Shown: in pieces, positions 1 through 11,908 of the stretch
How the letters are laid out: each line of letters begins with the position of its first letter
How positions within the stretch are numbered: the stretch's first letter is position 1
DNA from: Hermetia illucens
Lineage: Eukaryota; Arthropoda; Insecta; Diptera; Stratiomyidae
Reading direction: 5' to 3'
Length of the DNA stretch: 64,000 bases
Assembly: GCF_905115235.1 (NCBI RefSeq)
Contig: NC_051854.1
Span: 24,898,001 to 24,962,000, forward strand
Made by a program: the position numbers and the translations under genes
Notes under the pieces: generated by a model
Seen by the model: only the letters and a program-made list of their open reading frames with translations
Databases searched by the model: none
Told to the model about the DNA's origin: nothing

Positions 1-1010
1 AGTACATCGCATGCCAGAAGTGTAAAGTCACAAGGCATGTAAGGAAAGAGGTGGGTTCATTCCCCCGCACTACCAAGCAGTTTCACACCATACACCTCGA
101 CATAGTAGGACCTTTGCGATACTCGCACGGTTACAAGTAATGCCTTACAATCATCGACAGGTTTACGCGGTAGCCTGAGGCAATACGTCTGAAGGACATT
201 ATGGCGCAATCTTGTGCCGAAGCCCTCTGTCGAGAGTGGATCCCTCGCTTTGGCGTCCCTGCAGTGATCATCACTGACCAGGGAATGCAATTTGAGTCCA
301 CCCTTTTTTCTTTTGCTGCCCCGCGGCGCTGGTATACGGGGAGAACCCAAGGCTCCCAAACGATCCGGTCTTCGACAAGAGATCGGGTCTCACAGAGTCG
401 GGATTGCTGCGCCTGCTAAGAGACAACCTTTGACGCATCAAAGCCACACCTCCCACGCGACACTCTTTCGCACCTGTCTGTGCGCCCAAGGAACTGGACA
501 GGTCCACACACGTCCTGGTCAGGGCGGATGCCGTCCGGAAGCCACTGCAGCCTCCATATGAAGGCCCGTACCGAGTTCTCGAGCGGGGAGAGCATTTCTT
601 CCAGCTCGAGATGGGAGGACACAAAAAGGCGGTCTCCCTATCCAGGCTGAAGCCCGTGTGCGCCCCAAATCAACGTCGCGTTCGCTTCGCGGTATGATGG
701 AGAACGCAGTTCCGGATTCTCTCGCTGAAACCCCCTAGGTTTCATCTGGGGGTGGAGTGATGTGGCGCTGCAGTATTAGGATTACGAGCAGATGGATGAC
801 GCCGCCGCCGTTCTCCGCGGCTTTTCTAGAACTCGCCACGAGAGTGGAGAGCCAGCACTGAGGGAGTCCCGTTGTTTGGAGACAGAGGGACCGCATCTCT
901 CTTCTGCTCCAACCGCCGGAGTAATCACTCGCACTCTCATTTGCATTAAAATTGATGAAGTTCAAGTCCAAATGATCGAATAAATTCAATCTCACATTTG
1001 CCAGCACACA
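1..1010 (+). mobile_element. Ty3/gypsy LTR retrotransposon fossil, 3' part
   Basis: The plus strand encodes a piece of a gypsy-type integrase around 200-300 (FGVPAVIITDQG core motif) and the region after it up to about 690. From about 735 follows an LTR-like stretch that resembles the one at 43925-44250. The 5' part of the element lies outside the window. The element is clearly broken and old. It sits just upstream of the first visible exon of the SLC5 gene, so it is probably inside an intron of that gene. Confidence 0.75.
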
Positions 1011-1145
1011 TTGAAAAAATTCCTTCTTCTGACTAAGCATTCCATTCGCACATTTGCATTATTTGGGACTTATTTGCAACTTCACGCAAGCACATTTTCA
1101 TAATTTTTCTTCGTATATTTAAATTGTTTTAATTTATTATTTCAG

Positions 1146-3101
1146 TATTTAGAAAATAGGTTTGATCGAAGGTTACGTATGTTTGGTTCAATCATGTTCG
1201 TTATAATGAATGTAAGTATGAAATATATCAACTAAGATGGTCCTAGAATTTAATTTGATTATTTCTAGGTAGGATATCTGCCAATTGTTATCTATGTACC
1301 GGCATTAGCTTTTAATCAAGGTAAGAATGCTTTCAACTGAATAAAAACTATTCAACAGGACATTGGCAACGTAAATTTCGCATTATCTTCGATATATTCG
1401 CAGTTACTGGAATGAACATTCATGTGATCACTCCAATCGTATGCATAGTTTGTGTATTTTATACATGCGTGGTATGAGAAACTTACTCTGTTCTTAAGGA
1501 AACATTTGATTTGTTATTTTGCGCCTTGTTAGGGTGGCTTAAAAGCCGTCGTATGGACCGATGTCGTACAAACGTTTTCCATGTTCGGAGCCTTAGTGCT
1601 GGTTGCAATTAAGGGAAGCATCAATTTGGGTGGCCCAAGAGTAGTCTTCGAAGATGCTTGGAATACCGACCGTATAGAAGGACCAGAGTAAATGAAAGAT
1701 CTCCAGAAATAATCCTCAAATTGATTTTAAACTTTCAGGTTTGATATAAATCCTACAATTCGACATACGATCTGGTCCCAAGTAATTGGCGGTTTCTTTT
1801 ATTGGCTACAAACAAATGCTGTGAGTCAAAATATGATTCAGCGGTATTTAGCGCTGCCTACACTCAGGGCTGGGAGACAAGCTCTATGGATATTTGTTTT
1901 GGGTGTTATCGTTCTTATGTTTCTTTGCAGTTACAATGGATTGCTTATTTATGCTACTTATAAGCATTGCGATCCACTAACCACAAAGGTATTACGTATG
2001 AATTGCCTGAATAATAAATTAATAAACAAAAAATGTCCACTTATAGCTTGCCAAGGCACGGGATCAATTGCTACCTCTTTTCGTAATGGATATTCTTAAA
2101 GACTTACCTGGCCTCTCCGGGCTATTCATCGCGGGAGTCTTCAGTGCAGCATTAAGTTCGCTATCGACATGTCTTAACTCAATGTCAGCCGTCGTTCTGG
2201 AAGATTTCTTCAAACCATTCACTAAAAAACCTCTGAGCACACGAGCCGTCGATTGGATCATGAGAACCGTCGTAGTCGGTGTAGGTGTACTATGCGTGGC
2301 ACTCGTTTATGTTGTCGAAAAAATGGGGACCGTACTTCAGTTAACGATGAGTCTGGAAGCAATAACAAATGGACCACTTCTAGGGATTTTCTCAATAGGT
2401 ATTCTCTTACCTTGGATCAATGGTAATGTAGGTGAAATTCAGTATGGTTTTGCCAAAATAAATAGACAACAGCAGACAGATGCAGATATAATTTCTATTT
2501 CAGGCCGCTTTGTGTGGAGGCGTGGTCGGAGTTTTCGTCATGTCTTGGATCAGTTTGCATGCGCAGTGGGCAATCGCATCGGGCTCGTTGAAATTCGAAC
2601 ATAAACTGACATCTATTGACCAATGTGATTATCAGTTTGAGAATCCTTTAATTGCTGCAAGTAATACTACATCGAGTGAGACGCACGAGTAAGAAAAATT
2701 CATTTTATTTTGACAAATCACAAACACTTTAAGTATAGAAAATAAATAAATCCACTGACCCAGATTCAAATGGCACCAAAACAAAGGTTTTAGGACATTC
2801 AATTTATTACAGAAGTGCCTTTGGATTGTATCGAATATCGTACATGTGGTACACATTCGTTGGGGCATTTGTGACAGTGGCCGTGGCTTCCCTATGTACA
2901 TGGATATGGGGTGGAAATGACCCCGCAAGTGTAGATCCCAAACTTTTAACGCCTTACATAAGAAACAAATTTCATCGCACTGAAAAATCAAAGGTAAGGA
3001 AAATGTTAATTTTAATTTCCTGAAAATTAATTTTTGGTTTCCTTTTCTAGGATTGCCAACTAAATAGGGCTCCGGTTCAGGAAAATGAATCTGCACTATA
3101 A
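1146..3101 (+). CDS. SLC5-family sodium-coupled transporter, last nine coding exons
   Basis: Membrane symporter of the sodium/solute symporter superfamily, closest by eye to the insect sodium-coupled monocarboxylate or multivitamin transporters. Coding exons join in frame as 1146-1211, 1269-1320, 1404-1471, 1533-1687, 1739-1988, 2047-2427, 2504-2688, 2813-2993 and 3051-3101, all with GT-AG introns, giving 462 residues to the stop. Family motifs include YLENRF at the first visible codons, GGLKAVVWTDVVQT, the SQNMIQRYLA loop, and LSTCLNSMSAVVLEDFFKP, which is highly typical of the insect branch. Several hydrophobic segments follow, and a hydrophilic C-terminal tail. About 150 N-terminal residues are missing; they must lie left of the window beyond the gypsy fossil. 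The donor after 2427 was chosen because it alone keeps the frame into AALCGGVVG. A polyadenylation signal AATAAA lies at 3233-3238. The gene converges on GPKOW. The exact substrate cannot be told from sequence. Confidence 0.9.
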
Positions 3102-3323
3102 AAAAAAACGCTCTTTTTTTGTAAGATTTACTTTTTCTCTCAAAGATATATTTATCAGATGCTTTAGATATTTTTGTAAACATTCATTTTTACTTATAAC
3201 TAAGCTACAAGTTTGCACACCAACTGAACAACAATAAAATAAAAAAAAAAATCTCACTTTACGTTTGTCACATCAATCACTTAATCACTTTCCAGGACAG
3301 CTTAAGGAATCCGTATAAAATCT

Positions 3324-3999
3324 CTACCTTCGTCGGCCCCTTGATCGTGATCTGGGACGTTTACTTTTCTTGGTTTTCTTTTTGTGTCGTTTCTCATCTT
3401 CCGATGAAGTGCATCTGTGATGACTGCGATCTCGACTACGTTCACGATTGCGATTTTTATGTTTTTTAGATTTCGAGGATTTCTTCTTTTCTGTTCGTCG
3501 ATAGTCATCACTGGATTGACCTGACGAACTGTAGCTTCGTGATCTTCTCCGTTCCCGTTGTTCACTCCGTTTTGTATGCGTCTCATGCCTGTGTCCATCT
3601 GACCTGTAACGTTGCCTCACGTCTTCCTCGGAATCGGTTGAGTACCTTCTGGAGCTTGTAGGTTGTGGAATATTTTTCTCTTGCTTTATGACTACTTTTC
3701 GGTCTTCTATTTCACTATCGGCAGTCTTTTCAATTTTTGGAGTTTTAAGCACGATTTGTCCTTGTGCGTTTTCTAGCTTCTTGTACTCTTCATATTTAGC
3801 AGAATCTTAAATTTAGAAAAAAAATAGTCAAAAGCTTATTCAGCCCGAAGTTATGGTAAATATTACTTATCACTTTGCCGTATTCGGCGTACTCTTTCTT
3901 TGATACGGGTTGCACCAAAAACTCATTCAAGGATTCGAAATGTCCCCCAAGTGCCAGTTTAACAATTACTCTGCCCGCATGGTCATCAAATCCTTCAAC
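3324..3999 (-). CDS. GPKOW: GPKOW (G-patch and KOW splicing factor), exons 3 and 4
   Basis: 3' half of a nuclear spliceosome-associated protein; the 5' half is at 34614-35392. Exon 3 (3999 down to 3867) completes the first KOW domain (VEGFDDHAGRVIVKLALGG). Exon 4 (3805 down to 3324) carries a short linker and an RS/K-rich tail (residues about 285-444) with many SR, RDRS and SSED repeats, ending GRRR-stop. Intron 3866-3806 is short and has consensus ends. Exon 3 begins with codon GTT after a CAG acceptor, in phase with exon 2. Human GPKOW has a second C-terminal KOW domain; none is visible here, and the stop codon TAG lies inside a possible splice donor (AG|GTAGAG). The tail could therefore continue in a further exon to the left. 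I found no AATAAA on the minus strand between 3324 and 3100. Confidence 0.88.
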
Positions 4000-4768
4000 C
4001 TGCAATATGAACAAAAGAATATTGAAAGACTTTTAAAAAACTCCTTATTGGCTAGAATGCAATATCTATTCCTGGTAATTCAGATTTGAAACAGGAAAAA
4101 TAGGCATTGAAAATAACTTTATTGTGAATCGCAATGGCAGATGTCCGAAGTTCAGAAAAGCTTCACATATGGATCAAAGATCAGGTTTATACGGCAGAAG
4201 TAAACGCCCCATTCTAGATTTATTGCCTGCATCAAACGACAAACATTCAAAACAGTGACTTGGTGCCCGAAGGACAAGACGTCTCGGATATCCTGATTAA
4301 ATCAGTTTATAGCGCCCAGGGTATATGCACAATGTTAAACACTATATTCCTAACCATAGGCGCTCACTCCCCTGGAAGTAAAACTGACGCCTTTGACACA
4401 TGAACTTATTCAACTGCTTGGCATTGAAATAGGACTGAATTTGGTCATTGGGGGCGCACATGATTCCCCAAGTTCTTAAGAAGAGGCGTCTTCGAGAGTA
4501 TGGTCATGTAGCTCGCTGTTGAGAAGCAGAAGATGAGCCTGTAAATGCAAGTCGATGGGGGATGACCTAAAGTGGTCCGACAGAGTGATGACCTGGTACG
4601 CTAGATAAAATATTTTTCCTAAGCAATATTTTTATTTATAAATAATGGACGCCACCATCTAAAGCATATTTAACCTAAGAAACCTTAGCAATAATTTAAT
4701 CTAAGGTTATAATAATAGACAAAGGAGTAACTGTACCCAAAGTACAATTTTTTGTTTCGACGTATATA
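4000..4768. other. GPKOW intron start; a LINE tail trace at about 4440-4600
   Basis: No gene is seen here. At about 4470-4600 the plus strand reads KRRLREYGHVARC followed by broken coding sequence. This resembles the C-terminal end of RTE/craniofacial-development-protein-2-type LINE proteins (compare RRLRLYGHAIRA near 23935). The rest is unrecognised AT-rich intron sequence. Confidence 0.45.
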
Positions 4769-6245
4769 CACCGTCTGTCTCAAAGTAAACAGGACTTTTT
4801 CAAAATAAAAACAACAAATGGTTTCTTCGGCGATTTTATTCAAAATAGTCTTCTTTCGCTTCCATACACTGATTTGCGCGACTTAACAATTTTCGAATGA
4901 CGATTTTAGGTTGTTGACCTGCATGGCTTGGAGGATGTCAGCACAGGCCTTTTGAATGGCTGGAATGTCAGCATAGCGCTTGCCTTTCATCGGCAAATGA
5001 AGTTTTCCGCATAGATAAAAGTTACAAGGTGCCAGATCAGGCGAATACGGGAAATGATTGACCGATAAAATGCGATTTTCGCTCGAAAAATCGGCGATGA
5101 GTGGCGATCGATGAGACGGCGTATTATCATACAACACCAACTCCTTTCCTCGTAATATTTTGGCCAAATGCGACGAATACTATATAAAAGCCTCAAGACC
5201 CCAAGATAATATGGCGCAGTAATCGTTTGGCCCGGTGGGACGAACTCACGATGAACAATACCCTATGAATCGTAAAAACAAATGAGCATTTACTTGTTTG
5301 AGAGTCGTGGGGTCTTAAGTCTGCATCAACTTGATGCCGGACCGGACCAAATGGGGAGCAACTTACTCCCTCTTTTTTTTTGGTCAACGGACCCAAACTT
5401 TAAAAAAATGTCAGGCGATGACCGCTTTACGGTTTCTTACCAGGGCCGAGGCAAATCGTCAGACGCTGCCTCACCTCTGCCCTGGGAGCAGCGTGACCGA
5501 AGCGGTTCGCAGATGTTAAGTGCTCCTTTATATAATTCGCAGAACACAACAGGACTACGAATTATATTGAGCGCAAATCCGCCAATTCTATTAACCAAAG
5601 CTTGGCCAGAGCTGAAAATATTTTTTTGAGAATTGTGGGGTCCTAAGTCCGCATCAACTTGATGCCGGATCGCGCCAAATGAGCATTGTTTTCACTTTTG
5701 GCTTCTGAAAACGAGATTTTTTAGTTGCTGACCCGTTTTGTGGCATCCATTCAGCACTTTGACACTTTGTTTCCGGATCGTATTGGAAGCACAAATTTTC
5801 CTCACTACTAAAAAGGTTGTAAAGGAAATTTTTGTGCTTTATCGACTCTTTAACGATATATCCTTACAATGTTGGATTCTAAGCAATTTTCGTCGTCAAT
5901 GAGTTTGTGCAGCACAAAGTAAGAACAAACCTTCCAATAGCCCAATTTTCCGATCACAATACCATGAGTCGAATTTTTGGACATTCCCAATTCCATTTCC
6001 ATAAAACGCAACGACGATTTAGCTGAATTTTGAGAAAATTACGCACTTTTTCGATGCTCGCTGGCGTAATCATGAATTTCGCCTGGCCAACACGAGGGTT
6101 GTCATTGATGTCTTCACGAAAGTTCTAAAAACGCGTGTACCACTCATGAACTCTTCCACAGGATAGACAATCATCAACGTAAACGTGTTGCATCAATTGA
6201 AACATTTCGGTAAACGTTTTACCGACTTTAAAACAAAACTTCGGC
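4769..6245 (-). mobile_element. mariner (DD34D) transposon, broken and 5'-truncated
   Basis: Read on the minus strand from about 6245 down, the mariner transposase is recognisable piecewise: KFCFKVGKTFTEMFQLMQ (N-terminal HTH region), DDCLSCGRVHEWYTRF, REDINDNPRVGQ, YDPETKCQSAEW before the first catalytic block, GIVHREFVPPGQT, YDNTPSHRS (second D block), and YSPDLAPCNFYL. The third catalytic residue, normally D in SPDLAPCDF, reads N. The C-terminus ends with EAKEDYFE-stop at 4836. A terminal-repeat-like sequence starts near 4769. The opposite end is lost where LINE sequence begins at about 6245. Several stops and frame changes separate the blocks, and a foreign segment interrupts the gene at 5353-5626, so the element is inactive. 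Confidence 0.85.
5296..5682. repeat. Insertion inside the mariner, flanked by ~57-bp direct repeats
   Basis: Two copies of a 57-bp sequence, at about 5296-5352 and 5626-5682, share GCATCAACTTGATGCCGGA and differ at several positions. They flank a 270-bp segment. The mariner reading frame stops at MLIW on one side and resumes at the GIVHREF block on the other, so the segment is an insertion or a rearrangement. The segment contains an approximately 45-bp motif (GCTTTACGGTTTCTTACCA and preceding bases) also found near 61600-61655. It codes for nothing I recognise. Confidence 0.6.
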
Positions 6246-7640
6246 TTCATAGACGGAAAAAGGAAGCCTGGAAGAACCAACAAGTCTGTGAACTCCAAAA
6301 ATACAGGGAGCAACCGCACCTGGCGCCGAAGTTTTACCAACAAGTCAACAGAATGAAGGCTTATACACCTCGACAAAAAAGGAAATCTGATTTCCGAGAG
6401 AATAGGCAGATTGGAGGGATAGGTTAATTATTTTGATGAACTGCTCAACAACCAAAATATCGGCGAATTATAGGTCCCACCAGCTGAAGACGAGGGACAA
6501 ATGCTGCTGATGGAAACGTTCCCAGCAATTCATCGGCTTAAAATTCATAAGGCAGCAGGAGCCGATTGGTTAAATATGGAGGTGACCAACTACACCAAGC
6601 GGGTCATCAACTGATGCTCAAGGTGTGGGACAACGAATCAATGCCTAACGGCTGGCAGTACTGAGTACTATCTATCAAATATTCTCCGCTATCTTGCTAG
6701 CCCCATACGCTCAGAACATCATTGACCCATACCAAAGAGGCTTCACTCCAGGCAAATCAGCAACAGATCAGACTTTCTCTCTGCATCAAATGATGGAAAA
6801 ACTGCTAAAATATGACAATCATTTGCACCATCTTTTCATCGACTTTGAAGCCGCCCATGATAGCATAGCCAGGCTAAAACTGTACACGGCCATCAGAGAA
6901 TTCGGTATCCCAACGAAATTATAAAAATTGTGCGAGGCTAAATAAAAGCAGCAGGGTCAGTATCGAGGCCATTCGACATCAACAACGGTCTAAGACAAGG
7001 GGATGCTCTCTCATGCGTCCTCTTTAACCTGGTCCTGGAGAAAGTGATCCATGATGCTGGGATAAATGCAAGAGGTACGATCCTCTTTAAGTCCACCCAA
7101 CTACTGGCCTATGCTGATGATATCGACATCATGGGAAGAACCACCCGAGACGTACAAACTGCGTTCATCCAGATCGAGCAGGCGGTGCGAGATCTTGGGC
7201 TGCACATCAATGAAGGCAAGAAAAAAAATATGGTGGCAACGTCAGTACCAAAAACCAACAATGTCAAACTGCACTGGTTAAACGGGAAGAATAAAGATAG
7301 GAGACTACAACTTTGAGACCGTTGATAATTTCTCCTATCTAGGGTCGAAAATTACAAACGATAACAGCTACGACGGTGAAATTCGCGCACGGGTGTCGGC
7401 AGTCAATAGAGCCTATTTCAGCTTACAAAGCTCGAAACGTGACATCATAGGTTGCCAGTCCTTATGTATTCCTCAAATGATCCAGCCCGAAAAGTCTATA
7501 AGGGCAATATATATGGTAGAAAAAGAAGACTAGTAGTCCCTGAATGACATGGAGCGATGGCGTAGTTCAGGATGCCTGGCAACTTTTAGGGATGTCGAGT
7601 TTGTGGATCTCGGCGCAAAACCGGGGTGTCTGGATTTCCT
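6245..7640 (+). mobile_element. LINE family D copy (RT fragment)
   Basis: Plus-strand remnants of a non-LTR retrotransposon that also occurs at 29000-30620, 49690-51895 and 56374-59085. Visible pieces are RRKKEAWKNQQVCELQKYRE, the FTPGKSATDQTFSLHQ block, LHHLFIDFEAAHDS (RT motif A), FDINNGLRQGDALSCVLF, LLAYADDIDIMGR (motif C, catalytic YADD kept), and the LYLSYLGSKIT-like region. The end of the reading frame (VDLGAKPGCLDFL) is reached at about 7640. Endonuclease and 3' tail are absent, and many stops and frame changes break the frame. The clade cannot be fixed by eye. Confidence 0.85.
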
Positions 7641-8519
7641 TACGTGGCGTCGGTGTCCACGCACTATCGTTAGCGGTTACCTGAAATGCGCTTCAGCTCC
7701 CCCACGACTTCCTGAGAAGCCTGCGCCAAGCACCGTTGGGGCGATTCACTCTTCGGCTATCGTAGGAGAGTGGATTCGACTGCATGGTGTAGCCAACAAT
7801 ACAATTGTTGGTCCTCCTTAATGTCTTGAGTATCCACTGCCACTTCGGGTGTTCGATCACATTGCGCACCGACCAAATTATTCGTTTGAAATAATGTCAG
7901 TCCAGCGTACTCCGATAATACAACGCAGACAGATGTTGATTAACGTTTCGAGCTTTTGAATAGAAGTGGAGGTCGCCTTTCACTAGAAAAGAATTTGATC
8001 CTGGTTTGAGATAATAGCATTTCCAGATTTTATACAAGGCAGCAAAAGCGAATTTAGGGCTGTTAATGCGTCGCCCTATGAACAAGGCAACATGAAGAAC
8101 ATCATATGCATAAATGAGATACAATGAAATACACTTTTAACGCTGTTCAAATATTAAAAAGAGGCAATATTCCTTAATCACAGGAATCATAGTTTGGCTT
8201 TGGAGATGAAAAATAGAACCCTATTAAAATTAGTTCGGTGTCTCCCTGTCCCATCGCATTTTCTCGAAAAACTGCTAAAACAATTGTCGCGAAATTCGGT
8301 AAGAACGTGTGATCTGTGAAACAATTTACATTCAGCGAAGTGCATAACTTTGTGTTGAGTTTAAAGTCGGCTGAAAAAAAACAAACACAGAATATGTGTT
8401 AAGAACGGCCATCGGTCATCAAAATGCTCGTGGGAAAAAAGGTGAAACACTGCGAAATGCGGGCGCTGATATCCCTCAAACAGTTACACGGAAGTGAAGA
8501 ACAGCGATCACACTCTCAG
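7641..8519. other. Unidentified intron sequence
   Basis: No coding region, RNA gene or known repeat recognised. The segment between the LINE-D remnant and the next fragments includes an AT-rich part from about 7850 to 8450. It may be 5' non-coding sequence of a degraded element. Confidence 0.3.
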
Positions 8520-8639
8520 CGGCTTTGTTAAAGTTTGAAAGAACGATCATAGGGTTGAATATCGGCATGATGCCATCGAATAGGATCCACCAAATCAAAA
8601 CTAGGCCACAAGGACCGGAAGTTGAAACAAACTTGAAGA

Positions 8640-8775
8640 GCAGAAGTGGTCAGGAAAAGGAAGAGAAAGAGCGATTCGCTGAAATCGATGGTAGCACAGC
8701 ACATCATAGAGGAAGGACACAGCAAGACATGGGACAACTTGTACGTTGTTAAGGAATGCGAATGGAAAAAAACAG
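8640..8775 (+). mobile_element. Possible Penelope-like GIY-YIG endonuclease fragment
   Basis: The frame starting near 8646 reads SLKSMVAQHIIEEGHSKTWDNLYVVKECEWKK. The pattern AxxxHxxxxGHxxxWDN is typical of the GIY-YIG endonuclease end of Penelope-like retroelements. It runs directly into R1-like LINE sequence (KTEVVILT) without a visible boundary, so the two have been fused by insertion or rearrangement. Short and therefore tentative. Confidence 0.35.
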
Positions 8776-9765
8776 AAGTAGTCATCTTGACCCAAAAGGA
8801 GATCCCGACCCTGCGTCTCATATCGATCGGCGGGTTTACTATAGAGTCAAAAACAGCGGCTAAATACCTTGGTTTAATGCTCGACTCGAAGGTCAGCTTC
8901 TTCGAGCAAACCAAAGTAGCAACGGACAAGGCTGCAGCTGGAGTCTCGGCCTTGAGTCGGCTAATGGCGAATGTTGGGGGTCCTACATCTACCAGGAAAC
9001 GTCTTCAACGCAGTCCATTCTGCTCTACGGCGCGGAGGTATCAGTTGACGCCCTTGACAAGTGCCGAGACGGGAAGTTTTGCGAGTGGGGTCTGTCTATC
9101 GCACCATTGCCCTTCTTGGTAAGGAACGTAAAGCTATCTACAGCCGCAATGGCGAAAATTTAAGAGGAGAAGTTGTCCGTGATGAACGTCAACACTCTCT
9201 TAGCAAAATGAGCAAGAGGCGAATAAACTGCGCCGCTCATCGACAATTAAGATCCGTGGTTGACTCGAATTCCTTACCCAACTTTTAACCGCATAAGATT
9301 GGGAAGGTACGGTCTCCTGATTATGTGTTCCGCAATGGAGTGGTGGACGACATCGTGCACACCTTTTTCTCTTGCGAAAGGTGGGACGTCTTCCGTCAGT
9401 AACTTTATGCAGCTATAGGGGAGCTTTCTCCAGACAACATTGTCAGAGACATGCTGTGTAGCGGTAATAGATGGTGCCTGGTTGCGGATTATGTTTGATC
9501 GAAGACCGAATGGCAAGGAGTTCCCTGAACTGAAAACTTCCTTTCTCTTCCCCTCTCCTGTTGATGAAAAGAATTCCCTGACTTGAAAGCTCCCTAAGCC
9601 GGCAGAACGGGAGCGCTAGCCCAAAGTAATGTGTCAAACAGTTCCAGGCTAGTTCTCTGATGACAGTTAGGTGTTCAGTTGGTAGTCTGAGCACGTACTA
9701 TTGCGGGAGACCAACATTCCATGTGTAAACGTATTCACCTACCCTCCTCCCAAAAAAAACTTACG
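8776..9765 (+). mobile_element. R1-clade LINE fragment with 3' UTR
   Basis: The plus strand carries the C-terminal half of the ORF2 protein seen almost complete at 37757-41222. It begins with KTEVVILTQKEIPTLR, then YLGLMLDSKVSFFEQ and ALSRLMANVGG, followed by out-of-frame pieces of the zinc-binding tail and a family-typical 3' UTR (9500-9690). A run of A near 9748 marks the 3' end. The 5' end is truncated and the coding part is broken by several frame changes. Confidence 0.85.
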
Positions 9766-10388
9766 AACGCGTGCTTATTCTCCTTAAATTCTTGCTGAAT
9801 TTGGAAGAGACTAGAAAGTAGCAAGTCTAACTGATTGTTGACCATTTGAGCAAAATGAACACATTGATTAGAAAATATCGAGCTTTGGAAAATTTTCAAT
9901 TCTCTTCTGAACTGCTCACTACTCGTTGTCTAACGCTGTATCTAATGTTGAGAGTGCGTTCTTCAAATTATATGAATCTTTCCGCGATCTTTGAATTTCA
10001 CAAAGTTGAGAATGGCACAGTGCGCGTAATGTGTGAATTTATTCAATGTGCTTATGTGTTTTCAAGCTCATTTTATGAATGCTTTTGATTCTTCACATCA
10101 TTCCTTCGCCTTTTTTACTGTGCCCAAGCTCTATTTGTTAGAATGAATAGCAGACGATATCTATTCCAAAGCTATATTTCAAGCTCCCTGAAATTCATAT
10201 CACAAGCTTCCATCTGAGAATGGACTTATCTCGTAACAAACTAAATGGGCTTATTCCAAAATAATTTACTATCGCCGTCTTTCGAGAAGAATGAAATGTG
10301 CTCCATTAGTATTTCACCGGTCGTTCACTTGTGTGGACCTGTTTATCTTTCGTGATATTATTTAAACCATAAGAAATTGCTGATTAGC

Positions 10389-11908
10389 ATGGCTGATAAA
10401 TTAGTTGATATACCAATCCAAGACTTGACAAGTCTGCGAGATCTTTATCGTGAGGATTGGCCTAAGTATAGTATTGGATATGGCACTGTAGACACATACG
10501 TGAGGTGGCTGAATAAAGACCCTAACATTCCTCATATTCGAATTTTATCATTGAATGGTGACTGGAGCGATGGCACTTTTATTATTACGGTAAGTACACC
10601 TGAATTATGTTTGAACTCTTAAGTCTAAGTTCATATATTCGGAGACTAATTAAGGTTCATCTCAAGATTTTTTCATTTCGATGGAAACTGAATACTTTTG
10701 ACATAGAATTCGCATAATTACTTCTCAGATAAGGAAAAATCAGTTATACAATTTCCTTAATTGTGATAAGAGGCATTAATCTGGCATTTTGGGGAGTTGT
10801 GGGGGGAATCAATTAATTCAAATTTGGGTACTTGATAAATGGAAATCTAAGCTAAGGAAACGAATAAGATTTTATTGTAAGGTACAGCTGAAAGGCATCA
10901 TTTTTGAAAGATATATAAATCAAATTAAATAATAGAAAAGATTCCCTTTTGAGTTAAGTGTTTATCTTATGAATCACCGTGAGAAAAAGGAAATTGTTCC
11001 TGAAAGAGTGTGTACGCCACAATTCGCTAGAAAATTTTGATCAAAAAAGGAAAAATTGGCTAACAAACTCTATACTTAAGAATAACCAAATTGAATAACT
11101 AAAATAATCCGATCTATACTTTTACATTGTAGGACTGGAATATGCTCTTCGCCAACACACGTAGCACCGATTTCACTCGTCTAGAAAAAGCCCTGTCTCT
11201 TATAGATTGGAGCAAAGGGTACACTATTGCTTCCATAGGATCAAGGCTACTGGATCTGATATATAAGTTCGTTAAGGAAAACAACGTTGATGTTAATTAT
11301 ATAAAGGGTACAAAATGGTTTCGGATGCCCCACGATGAAGCTGCGAAACTTATCGTAAAGTATGAAAATATTCAGAATTCGCTGAACACATTTTAACGTC
11401 TCGTCTTTTCAGTCCTCCTGATGGGATTATACTTAGACCCCTAACTGCGGAGGATGTAGCAACTGCCAATGCCTTATGGCCCTTCAGATATCCTGGCTCT
11501 TCAATATTTTTAAAACGTATGGCAAAGTATAATGTTAGTGTTGGAGCCTTTACATCGGATGGAGAGTTAGTTGCATGGTGTTTCAGGTGAGACAAAACTT
11601 AAAATGTTTGTATCTGCAGATATTCAATATCTAAAATTTCCTCTTCATTTGATAGAATTCCAGTAGGTAGTCTTGGAACTCTTGAAGTAGTGGAATCACA
11701 TAAACGAAAAGGACTTGGCAGTTTGATAGTTCGTGCTATGGCAAAAGCTATTGGCGAAACTGGATATGATGTCTTTGCGCCCGTAGTCGTTGGCAATTAT
11801 CCGTCACTGAACATGTTCGAGAAATTGGGATTCAAAGTGGTTGATACCATGAACTGGCTACCGCCAACTACACCCGGGGACTGGGACGACAACGAGCAAC
11901 ACTACTAG
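10389..11908 (+). CDS. GNAT / FR47-like N-acyltransferase, tandem copy A
   Basis: Cytosolic GNAT-superfamily protein of 284 residues, resembling the insect FR47-like / glycine N-acyltransferase-like family; the natural substrate is unknown. Coding exons are 10389-10589, 11133-11359, 11413-11586 and 11656-11908, with GT-AG introns and matching phases. Start chosen at ATG of MADKLVDIPIQDL, conserved in all three copies. The acetyl-CoA-binding loop is ESHKRKGLGSLIVRAMAKAI, matching the family (Q/R)xxGxG pattern with K in first position, followed by the beta-strand DVFAPVVVGNYPSLNMFEKLGF. The gene lies inside the 30.6 kb GPKOW intron on the opposite strand. A conserved upstream block (10255-10388) and AATAAA at 12234-12239 are shared with copies B and C. 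Copy A is the most diverged of the three. No defect is seen. Confidence 0.9.

Noticed and set aside
2632-3183. 183-codon open frame on the minus strand
   Set aside because: Antisense to the last SLC5 exons and their introns, with no recognisable motif; the plus-strand exons are strongly supported.
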